Assembly: GCA_965216885.1 (NCBI GenBank)
Contig: OZ244209.1
Location: 558,001 to 622,000 of the forward strand
Reading direction: 5' to 3'
Source: CAYNJG01 sp965216885
GTDB lineage: Bacteria; Planctomycetota; Planctomycetia; Pirellulales; Pirellulaceae
DNA: 64,000 nucleotides
Shown: one piece after another, positions 8,458 through 16,083 of the stretch
How the letters are laid out: each line of letters starts with the position of its first letter
Numbering within the stretch: position 1 is the first letter of the stretch
Notes under the pieces: model-generated
Database searches by the model: none
The model's input: only the letters and a program-made list of their open reading frames with translations
Told to the model about the DNA's origin: nothing
Program-made: the position numbers and the translations under genes

Positions 8458-9362
8458 CGCGCTCCAAGGCTTGCTTGCAGTTGATCGATGACTGGCTCGT
8501 GCGTGCAGATTGGCAAGATTGGAATCCGCAGTGCGCTCAGGCGTTGGCGAACGGCCGTACACTTTTCACGAAAGGCATCGATATATCGCTGCTCGAAGGC
8601 ATGGTCCGGCGGCAAGCTGACTTGCTGCTGACCGTCGGTGGCTTCCATGCGACCATTTACCGGCAGTTGGATTCCCAGTGGATCGTAGATCATCACCGCG
8701 AAGACATCGTTGTGCGCGGCAAGGTAGGTGGCGTGCTTCCGAGTGGTCTCATCGGAACCCGCGAAATCTGTAACCAGGATCACCAGGTGGTCGTGGCTGG
8801 CCAGTTTGACGGCCCGCAGAAACGCATCGTTCAGCACCCGAGGACTCTCCGGGGTGCCCGTGCCGGTGAGTTTCTGATTGGCCTGCACCAGTTGATGGCA
8901 AATCTGCAGCACGGTTTTTCGGCTGCGGTGCGGTCTGATTTCGACGACCTCCTCGTCACCAAAAATCAACGCACCAACGCGGTCGCCGGAATCCAGTGAC
9001 CGCCATGCTGCCAGCGCCGCCAGCTCGGTTGCGGCCGTCGCTTTCGTCGTTCGTTGGCTGCCAAAAAACATCGTCGTTCGCTGATCGACAACCAGCAGCA
9101 CGGGGCGTTCGCGTTCTTCGGAATAGACTCGCACGTGCGGCTTGCGAAGTCGTGCCGTCGCCTTCCAGTCCATGGTGCGGATATCGTCGCCCGGCCGATA
9201 GTCGCGCAGTTCTTCGAACGTGAGTCCACGACCGCGAAGCCGCGATGCATGCCGCCCACTCAAGAGGCTCGATACCGGTTGCCGCGCCGACAGGGAAAAC
9301 CCATGGGCTTTGTACTGCAGTCGTACAAGTTCGTCGAGCGATGTGTGAACACGCGTTTCCAT
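8454..9362 (-). CDS. DUF58 domain protein
   Basis: A 302-residue soluble protein. The family signature (RDYRPGDDIRTMDWKATAR, residues 53-71) is complete and is preceded by the SGRHASRLRGRG element. A VWA-like part follows with VVDQRTTM in the MIDAS position and LVTDFAGS later. DUF58 proteins are consistently encoded right after MoxR ATPases and are presumed clients or partners. It starts 7 bases after the moxR stop and overlaps the DUF4381 start by 4 bases. Confidence 0.9.
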   Translation of the reverse strand: METRVHTSLDELVRLQYKAHGFSLSARQPVSSLLSGRHASRLRGRGLTFEELRDYRPGDDIRTMDWKATARLRKPHVRVYSEERERPVLLVVDQRTTMFFGSQRTTKATAATELAALAAWRSLDSGDRVGALIFGDEEVVEIRPHRSRKTVLQICHQLVQANQKLTGTGTPESPRVLNDAFLRAVKLASHDHLVILVTDFAGSDETTRKHATYLAAHNDVFAVMIYDPLGIQLPVNGRMEATDGQQQVSLPPDHAFEQRYIDAFREKCTAVRQRLSALRIPILPICTHEPVIDQLQASLGAR

Positions 9363-9369
9363 GTCAGTC

Positions 9370-10329
9370 CTAGGCTACTGCGACTCGTTCAAGGATAGCG
9401 CTAACAACGTCCTCGCGGGATTTTCCTTCGGCTTCAGCCTCGTAGGAAAGGTGCAGCCGATGCGCGAGACAGGCCGGCGCGACCGCCTGAATGTCTTCGG
9501 GCGAAACGAAGTCATTGCCGTGCAACCATGCACGAGCTCGTGAGGCAGCATCTATGGCGATCGTGGCACGCGGACTGGCGCCAACCTGCATCAGCTTCTC
9601 CAGACCATCCCCAAACTTTTCGGGTTGGCGAGTCGCTATCACGAGGTCCACCATGTACTGTTCGGCAGATTCCGCAACGTGAACCGCGTTGACCTTCTGC
9701 CGAGCTTCAAAGATCGACGCCTGCGAAATGCTCTCCGGTGCCTCAGCAGTTCCGGAGGTCTTTTCGGACCTTACCAGACGCAGGATGGAGAGTTCATCTT
9801 CGGCCGGAGGGTAGGGCACCTTCACATACAAGAGGAAGCGATCCATCTGTGCCTCCGGTAGAGGATAGGTGCCTTCCTGTTCGACTGGATTCTGCGTCGC
9901 GAGGACCAGAAAAAGGTCGGGTAGCTTGTGCGTCTTGCCGGCGACGGTGACCTGCCGTTCTTCCATGGCTTCCAGCAACGCAGCCTGGACCTTGGCGGGA
10001 GCCCGGTTGATTTCGTCGGCCAGTACGAGGTTGCCAAAAATCGGCCCCGTCTGAAACTCAAAGGTGCCGTTTTGCTCACGGTAAATCTCGGAACCGGTTA
10101 CGTCCGATGGTAGCAGGTCGGGCGTAAACTGAATCCGGCTAAAATCACTCTCGACATGTTTGGACAGCGTCTTGATGGAACGCGTCTTGGCGGTTCCCGG
10201 CAATCCCTCCATCAATACATGTCCGTCCGCGAGCAACGCAATCAGCAGCCGTTCGACGACGGTTTCCTGACCAATAATGGATTCCGACATCAGTCGGCGA
10301 AGTTCATGGATTTGTTCGAGTAACTGCAT
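9370..10329 (-). CDS. moxR: MoxR-family AAA+ ATPase
   Basis: A 319-residue AAA+ ATPase. Walker A is GLPGTAKT (residues 42-49), Walker B is LVLADEINRAP (about 101-111), sensor 1 is LATQNP, and the region QMDRFLLY fits the MoxR subfamily. MoxR proteins act as chaperone-like ATPases on partner VWA proteins. This is the first gene of the leftward operon running to 3966, and the near-continuous overlaps downstream suggest one transcript. I did not identify the promoter in the ~117-base gap upstream. Confidence 0.95.
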   Translation of the reverse strand: MQLLEQIHELRRLMSESIIGQETVVERLLIALLADGHVLMEGLPGTAKTRSIKTLSKHVESDFSRIQFTPDLLPSDVTGSEIYREQNGTFEFQTGPIFGNLVLADEINRAPAKVQAALLEAMEERQVTVAGKTHKLPDLFLVLATQNPVEQEGTYPLPEAQMDRFLLYVKVPYPPAEDELSILRLVRSEKTSGTAEAPESISQASIFEARQKVNAVHVAESAEQYMVDLVIATRQPEKFGDGLEKLMQVGASPRATIAIDAASRARAWLHGNDFVSPEDIQAVAPACLAHRLHLSYEAEAEGKSREDVVSAILERVAVA

Positions 10330-10446
10330 CTTCCGCCATATCTCTTATGTTGGTGGAGGTTGTCTGACATTGCACCCGGTTGATCAATGAGAACACTTGG
10401 GACCCGCCGAACCGGGGCTGAGGCAAGCTTAGCTATGAGTGCGGTA

Positions 10447-12159
10447 CTAATTGGCCGAACGGAGTATCTGGCGACCGTTCAATGGCTGAACGGGACGATT
10501 ATTGCCATCTATAACCATTCGAAATCTTTCGATTTGAGCTTTCGAAAGACTGACGGGATCCGCAAGGACGATCCATTTCACCTGCTCGGTGCATGGAGGC
10601 GTGGTGAACGATCCCTCGTAGGAATAATACCGAGGGGAATCTGGAAGCAGGGCCGCTGTGTCAATCTCGACGTCTGATTCGCGGTTTGGACTTCTGGCAT
10701 CGGGCAACATGTTCCAAACGGGATCGAAGGCGTCATTATGTTCGCCCTCGCGAATGAATACCGCGACGACGCCGACGGTACCGTCGGCTGCCTTGTGAAC
10801 GAGGTGCATTTCCATGGGGAAGTGATTGCCGTCGATCGTATGTTCGCTGGGCGAGTGAAAATGGAATTGCTGCAGCTGGAACCGGCGGCCTCCCGCCAAA
10901 CCGTAACTCCCTGGATCTTCGTTCTCCTGAATCGTATGACCGTTGAAGATCAGGTGGATTTTGGAGGGTTCGTAGTTGAAGTTCAGCCGTTGCGCCGGAG
11001 TTGGAATTGTGTTTCGAATGTCGATCGGTGACTGTCGTTTCCCGGTTCGCGCCAGGCGGTATTCAGGGCTGAGATCGCCCCAGAATTTCGGTCCTGTCTT
11101 GCCGGAGTAACTCCAGTGCGCTGCGTGAGGACGTTCTGTTTTGACAAGGTAGTGATGCACGGGGGGATAGATCGTGTTCCAGTCCCGCTGCATGTCTGCG
11201 ACCGTCCAGCCTCGTTGCTTCGCGACATCGAGTGCCTTGTCCAGTTTTCCAACGTGCGACTCGCGATCGTAATTCCATTCCCGCTCGGCATCGGTGTGAT
11301 GAACCAGCAGGCAGAAGTGAGGTCCGTCTCCCCCTGCGGTCCACTGCAGCATTTGCAGGTCTCCGTCCGAGTTTCCGAACGATGCGATGGGGCGACGTCC
11401 GATTTGGCGTTGAATGCCGACCGGTTTGCCCTCTTTGTCGTCAATGAATTCGATTTCCGGCAGCCTCACGATGTGTGGAACGCCATCGCGAAGCTCGAAC
11501 TTCGTCTTGATCGTGCTGCCAATCACCTGCTCAGGCGGAATGCCATACACCTCGGCAGAGAAAGCCCGCATAAACTCAGTGCCGCCGCCCGACGTGATGT
11601 AGGTCTTGAACCCGTTCGCGCGAAGATAGGCCAACACCTCGAGCATTGGTTGAAAAACCAGTTCCTGGTAGGGGCGATTGAATCGCGGGTGACGGGCCGT
11701 CTGCAGCCACTTGTCCACAGCTTCTGCGAACTCCTGATTGGTCAGTCCTGCGTGCGTCGCAGTGACCAGTTTCAATACGCCCTCGACCCCGGATTTTGCA
11801 ATCGCCTCGAGGTCGCCGGCGAGCACCGCATCAAAAGGTGCAGTGTTGGCCCATTCCGGGTGATTGGGCGCGAGCTCCTTGACCCGGTCGATGGCAAACG
11901 CCAGCTGGAAGTAGAAGGGCTGTTCGGACCAGAGGCAACCATCATTGTCAAAGGTTGCAATCCGATCTTCGACAGGAACGAAGTCGGGACTGTCTTCGTC
12001 CGTAACACGCAAGACGAATTCAACGATGGACGCCTTGGTGGGGCCATCGTTCCAGCTCGGCAACGGATCGGCGAGGACCGCGCCTGTTACGTTGGCGAGT
12101 AACAATGCCGTGCAGATGGCCAGGTGTTTCGGGGTCGATCGACCGGTAACGAATTTCAT
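10447..12159 (-). CDS. Fusion: HAD-family hydrolase + alpha-carbonic anhydrase (secreted)
   Basis: A single 570-residue reading frame. ATG 12159 is chosen for its signal peptide (KHLAICTALLLANVTGAVLA-DP) and an AGGA upstream. Residues ~30-300 form a HAD phosphatase-like domain: motif I FDNDGCLW, motif II ITSGGGTEF, motif IV FGNSDGDLQML. Residues ~345-570 form an alpha-type carbonic anhydrase: HWSYSG, KRQSPIDI, the Zn-binding FHFHSPSEH with a third His in MEMHLVH, and FTTPPCTEQVKW. All three Zn ligands are present, so CO2 hydration is likely; the HAD substrate is unknown. Both halves look intact and there is no stop or frameshift at the junction. Both domains should act in the periplasm or outside. 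Confidence 0.9.
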   Translation of the reverse strand: MKFVTGRSTPKHLAICTALLLANVTGAVLADPLPSWNDGPTKASIVEFVLRVTDEDSPDFVPVEDRIATFDNDGCLWSEQPFYFQLAFAIDRVKELAPNHPEWANTAPFDAVLAGDLEAIAKSGVEGVLKLVTATHAGLTNQEFAEAVDKWLQTARHPRFNRPYQELVFQPMLEVLAYLRANGFKTYITSGGGTEFMRAFSAEVYGIPPEQVIGSTIKTKFELRDGVPHIVRLPEIEFIDDKEGKPVGIQRQIGRRPIASFGNSDGDLQMLQWTAGGDGPHFCLLVHHTDAEREWNYDRESHVGKLDKALDVAKQRGWTVADMQRDWNTIYPPVHHYLVKTERPHAAHWSYSGKTGPKFWGDLSPEYRLARTGKRQSPIDIRNTIPTPAQRLNFNYEPSKIHLIFNGHTIQENEDPGSYGLAGGRRFQLQQFHFHSPSEHTIDGNHFPMEMHLVHKAADGTVGVVAVFIREGEHNDAFDPVWNMLPDARSPNRESDVEIDTAALLPDSPRYYSYEGSFTTPPCTEQVKWIVLADPVSLSKAQIERFRMVIDGNNRPVQPLNGRQILRSAN

Positions 12160-12651
12160 AAGAATCCTGAGTGGGCTTGAGAACCCAAACAGCCTCGTTG
12201 TTAACTGTAATCTGTCCACTGCGAGCGGTGGTCGACTTCGCGACACTCTCTCGTGCATAGCTTCAGTCATGAACATAACACCGTTTGGAAGGTTTCGCAG
12301 TTACCCATAACCGATCCATAATTGGGTTTAGGATTTCATCGCAGTTCAGTTTGATGACATGCTAGTTCGGGCGTCGGGTTTAGGGGAGCACTCCATTGGA
12401 TTTGACCATTTTGCCGCTATGCCCGATGACCTTATGGACGAACGGGCGGTCGTCTAAATAGAATCCTGGTGGTTGTCGCCGTCCGCAATTAACTTCGGCG
12501 AATCACATCATTCTCATAATGCTGTTTCGTTGCAAATAAGCTCAGAAACGTTAGGTTGAACGCTTCGTCGAAACCCTGCCGGAGCACACTGATGTGGGTC
12601 GATTCCGGCAAGCAGGCTTTCCCCATTTATCCAGAGAGGAAACACATATCG
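12160..12651. other. Divergent intergenic region, ~490 bases
   Basis: No convincing gene is visible between the leftward HAD-carbonic anhydrase gene and the rightward DUF3302 gene. Short open frames exist but show no family features or good start signals. The two promoters must lie here, but I could not assign -35/-10 boxes with confidence. Confidence 0.4.
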
Positions 12652-12903
12652 ATGCTTGATGTTTTTGCATTGATCGTGCTCACCGTAGTACTGCTTTCGT
12701 CGATTGCTGCGTGCGTGCTGTTGGGGCTGATGCCCGGGAAAATCGCCCGCGAGCGGAATCATCCACAGGCCGATGCCATCGCCGTATGCGGCATCTGGGG
12801 CGTGTTGACCATGGGGCTGCTACTGCCGGTCGCCTACATCTGGGCATACACCAATTCGGCGGACGGCGGCTCCAAGGTCAAATCAACTGAGTCCGGATCA
12901 TGA
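12652..12903 (+). CDS. DUF3302 (YiaW-like) small inner-membrane protein
   Basis: An 83-residue protein. ATG 12652 is preferred over the longer open frame because it begins a clean membrane protein (MLDVFALIVLTVVLLSSIAACVLLGLMPG) with a GAGAGGA upstream. A second TM follows (IWGVLTMGLLLPVAYIWAY). The loop PGKIARERNHPQADAI is typical of the DUF3302/YiaW family, which accompanies HlyD-type YiaV. The pair here overlaps by 4 bases (ATGA), as expected for a functional unit. The exact function is unknown. Confidence 0.8.
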   Translation: MLDVFALIVLTVVLLSSIAACVLLGLMPGKIARERNHPQADAIAVCGIWGVLTMGLLLPVAYIWAYTNSADGGSKVKSTESGS

Positions 12904-14288
12904 TTGTATTTCTCACGCTGCTTTATTGCGGGCTGCTTGCCGCGCTTGTCAAGCTTGGAATCATCAAGCTGACTATGTTTTGGAAGCTGTCTCCGATTGC
13001 CTGGATTCTTGTGCTGACCGTTGCTCTGTTCATTCCAATGCAGTGGGGTGCTCCCGCGGGGCCGGTGAATGTCTACCAAAACGTCATCGAGATTGTGCCA
13101 GGCGTGACGGGCGAAGTCGTGGAGGTGCCCGTTGAGGGCCTGAAGCCGGTCAAGGAAGGCGACGTGCTTTTTCGTATCGACCCGACTCAGTTCAGGGCAG
13201 CCGTCGATCAGCTGGAGGCGCAGCTCGAGGACACGAAGCAGGGGGTGCTTCGGCTGCAAGCTGCCAGCGATGCGGCCAAATCGACCGTTGCCAAGACGGA
13301 GAGCGACGTCGAGCTCTTTAAGTCCAGTCAGGTAGGTGCGGCCGCTGCCGTTACGGCCGCCAAGGCGGCGTCGGAGGAAATAAAGGGCCGCAAGGAGAAA
13401 GCCCTTGCTGTCGTGGAAGACCTGAAGGTTCAGGTGGCTGCAGCCCAGCGAGAGTTTGACCGCATCCAGTCGCTCCTCGAGCGGAACGCAGCATCGCAGT
13501 CAGACGCGGATCTTGCGGAAATTCAAATCACCGGTCTGAAGAGCAAGCTTACGTCGGCCGAAGTAGATGTTCGCGTCGCAGACGATTCGATTGCACGAAG
13601 CGAAGCGGACGTGTCAGCCGCCGAAGCCAACGCGAACTCGGTGGACCTGCAGCTAAGGCAACTCATTGAAACCGAGCTGCCGCGCGTGCGGGCGAAAGCG
13701 CGTGAAGCTGATCTAGCCGCCAATTCGATGATTGGTGATGTCCACACCAGCGTGGCTAACGTTGAGGCGAAGCTGGTTGCCGCCCGATTCGATCTGGAGA
13801 ACACGGTCGTGCGAGCTCCTGCGGATGGTTACGCCATTGGCGTCACGCTGCGACCGGGGCAACGGGTCAGTAGCATGCCCATGCGGACGTGGATGAGTTT
13901 TGTACCAACCGAAAGTACGGCATTGGGCGTGGGGATTCCTCAATACGCAATGCGTCATGTGCAGGCAGGCCAGAAAGCCGAATTTACGTTGAAGATGCAT
14001 CCGGGCCGTGTCTATTCGGCGACGGTCGACGGTATGGCCTCGATCAGTGCTCAGGGACAACTAAAACCGTCCGGAGACGTCATGGCGGCGCCCGGCAGCG
14101 GACAGTCCGCCGTTCCGTTTGGAGTGCGATTGAAGTTGGATCCTGACCAGGGGATTGAAACCGCGGATTTGCCTGGAGGTAGTTTCGGCCAAGCGGCAAT
14201 CTACACGGAAAAGGTAAAGGGAGCTCATCTTATCCGGCGCGTCATGCTGCGGATGCAAGCATGGATGAACTATGTAAATCCGTGGTAG
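12900..14288 (+). CDS. HlyD-family membrane fusion protein (YiaV-like)
   Basis: A 462-residue periplasmic adaptor. Two N-terminal hydrophobic segments (residues ~1-22 and 33-48) are followed by a barrel-sandwich half (VPGVTGEVVEVPVEGLKPVKEGDVLFRIDP), a long coiled coil (about 100-300, rich in Ala, Glu, Lys and Asp) and the second lipoyl half (DLENTVVRAPADGYAIG), then a beta-barrel. Such proteins bridge an inner-membrane exporter to an outer-membrane channel; no exporter or TolC gene is adjacent. Its partner is the DUF3302 protein just upstream. Confidence 0.88.
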   Translation: MIVFLTLLYCGLLAALVKLGIIKLTMFWKLSPIAWILVLTVALFIPMQWGAPAGPVNVYQNVIEIVPGVTGEVVEVPVEGLKPVKEGDVLFRIDPTQFRAAVDQLEAQLEDTKQGVLRLQAASDAAKSTVAKTESDVELFKSSQVGAAAAVTAAKAASEEIKGRKEKALAVVEDLKVQVAAAQREFDRIQSLLERNAASQSDADLAEIQITGLKSKLTSAEVDVRVADDSIARSEADVSAAEANANSVDLQLRQLIETELPRVRAKAREADLAANSMIGDVHTSVANVEAKLVAARFDLENTVVRAPADGYAIGVTLRPGQRVSSMPMRTWMSFVPTESTALGVGIPQYAMRHVQAGQKAEFTLKMHPGRVYSATVDGMASISAQGQLKPSGDVMAAPGSGQSAVPFGVRLKLDPDQGIETADLPGGSFGQAAIYTEKVKGAHLIRRVMLRMQAWMNYVNPW

Positions 14289-14555
14289 CCGTGGCGGTGT
14301 GGGGCGAGCTGGATTTTGAACGATGTGGTTAGGCATAAGTTTAGAAAACTGTTCACCACTAAGGTTAGTCTGGATTTCAAAACCGCTCTTGTCGCCTTCT
14401 TGTCGCGCAGTCGGAGGCAGGCGTCTCCGGGCAGGGAACCCGGGTGTTCAAAGTTGTTCCAATCACGCGACACAGGTTCTAGGAACCACCCTCCGGCGTG
14501 TGTTACATTCAGATATCTGATTTCGAACTGTGACCAATACAGAAACCGCTCGACC

Positions 14556-15467
14556 ATGAAAACTAACCTGCTTGTTCTTTGGATCGTCTTCAGTGTCTGC
14601 CTGATCTCTGGCGCGAGAGAATGGACGGATGCCTCCGGTCATTACAAATTCGAAGGCGACCTTATTGCCGGTGATGAATCGCTAATCATTCTGGAAAAGA
14701 AGAACAAGGATCGAGATCTGGTTGCCATTGGCGTTGACCAGCTAAGCAGGGATGACCAGAAGTATCTTGATGACATGGCGAGGAAGGCCGCCGCGAATCC
14801 CGAAATGAAAACGTGGACGACGCGAAAGGGCTACCAGGTTCGTGCGGCGGCCGTTGAGTACGTGAAGCGTGACGTGACCATTCAGCGTCGCCGCGGGCAC
14901 GCATACGTGAACGACAAGCGATTTGCCAATCTGCCGGGGGTATATCGAAAAGTCGTCCCGGGTGTCGTATCGCACTTCGAAAAGATCGAGCTTGACGAAG
15001 ATTCGTTTGAAAAATGGGTCGCCAAGCTTGGTGGAAAGAAAAAGACCTATTCCTGCGAGGGCGTGCTGTTGGAGCTGGAAAATGGCGACCTCTACGCCCT
15101 GCCATTTTTCTTCTTCAGTGACGAAGATCTGCAGGCGCTCAAGCCGGGTTGGGAGCAATGGTCGGATGAGAAAACAAGCGAAGAGGATCGCAAGGCGTAT
15201 TCCATGAACATGCGTGCCCAGGCGATGGCGCAGCAAAAACGACAGGCCGCTGTGAAACCGATTGCCCGCATGCATTTTCAGATGCAAGGAGTTCAGGCAG
15301 GACTCACGGATCTTTGGGAGGTTGCCCTCTATCCGGCAACGGTTCGCGGCATGCCTCGTGTGGTCGTGGTTCCCGCGCGGGACAGTCGCCAGGCGACGCA
15401 GGCGGCCATGGCCAAGTTCCCTGGATATCGAGCTGGAGCGGCGAGTAAGGTTAACCGCCGATACTAG
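14556..15467 (+). CDS. Secreted SHD1-domain protein
   Basis: A 303-residue protein. ATG 14556 gives a signal peptide (MKTNLLVLWIVFSVCLISGA) followed at once by an SHD1-like module (REWTDASGHYKFEGDLIAGD ... VAIGVDQLSRDDQKYL). The combination of REWTD-G, a lysine-rich strand and LS--D--Y is recognisable and common in planctomycete exported proteins. The remainder (residues 90-300) is unrecognised, with a basic middle and FFFFSDEDLQALKPGW near 190. The role is unknown; SHD1 modules bind peptides in eukaryotes, but that function is not established in bacteria. Confidence 0.7.
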   Translation: MKTNLLVLWIVFSVCLISGAREWTDASGHYKFEGDLIAGDESLIILEKKNKDRDLVAIGVDQLSRDDQKYLDDMARKAAANPEMKTWTTRKGYQVRAAAVEYVKRDVTIQRRRGHAYVNDKRFANLPGVYRKVVPGVVSHFEKIELDEDSFEKWVAKLGGKKKTYSCEGVLLELENGDLYALPFFFFSDEDLQALKPGWEQWSDEKTSEEDRKAYSMNMRAQAMAQQKRQAAVKPIARMHFQMQGVQAGLTDLWEVALYPATVRGMPRVVVVPARDSRQATQAAMAKFPGYRAGAASKVNRRY

Positions 15468-15635
15468 TGGTTTGGCCGCGTCGGTTGGACGCCTTTGCTT
15501 TTGGATAAGCTGGCGATACGCTGGCGCGCGTTCGTTTCTGGATGTCGACGATGGCCGGGCGTTTTAAGGACGTCGGTTTCCGCAGATCCGTCGCATGAAT
15601 GGCCAGCTGATTGGAATCGGAGGTTAGTCTGGGAA

Positions 15636-16028
15636 ATGGGGTTCGCTCCTGTCCTGTTTGCACGCTTTCCTTTTTCGAGACCGCGAAATGGCAACCAACG
15701 ACACGAAGGCAAAAACGACGCTGGAATCCAGCGTCGCCGTAAGGAGACGGAAGAGTCGGTTGCGAAGCTCGCCCATTCCATCGAAGTGATCAAGTGGTGC
15801 ATCGTTGGCATCACCACCGTCATGGCTTTGTCACTGATGAATTTGGTGGCCGTTGTCTGGGAGATTGGCAACGAAGCGCAGCGAATCAAAGCCGAGGTGG
15901 AGGAGGTGAAGGGAGAAGCGGAAGCCATTGTGACGCAGGTGCAGCGCGAAGCCGACCTGATTCGTCACAAGCTTCGACACGCTTTCGAGACACCCGTGAA
16001 CATAAACGCGTGGCAGAATGCTGAGTGA
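15636..16028 (+). CDS. Small membrane-anchored coiled-coil protein; start uncertain, possible frameshift
   Basis: The C-terminal part is convincing: VAKLAHSIEVIKW, a TM helix (CIVGITTVMALSLMNLVAVVW) and a coiled coil of Glu/Lys heptads (EAQRIKAEVEEVKGEAEAIV). The beginning is not. This frame opens at 15495 but looks non-coding before ~15740; ATG 15636 is only one option. A better-looking N-terminus, MATNDTKAKTTLESSVA from ATG 15688, is in a different frame and stops after ~34 residues. Either the gene has a frameshift near 15735-15750 or the natural start is not obvious. No family is recognised. Confidence 0.45.
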   Translation: MGFAPVLFARFPFSRPRNGNQRHEGKNDAGIQRRRKETEESVAKLAHSIEVIKWCIVGITTVMALSLMNLVAVVWEIGNEAQRIKAEVEEVKGEAEAIVTQVQREADLIRHKLRHAFETPVNINAWQNAE

Positions 16029-16083
16029 GTGTTTGTTGTTTGACATGATAATAGGTTATTGCCTGCCGGAGACGTTCCTGGAT

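Noticed and set aside
3966..10329. MoxR/VWA operon as a MoxR-vWA defence (ternary) system
   Set aside because: Presence of BatA, BatC-like TPR, BatD, DUF58 and DUF4381 marks the common Bat locus.
11116..12102. 328-codon open frame on the plus strand opposite the HAD-carbonic anhydrase gene
   Set aside because: The minus strand encodes clear HAD motifs; this frame is Arg/Cys/Val-rich with no domain or start signal, as expected of an antisense shadow.
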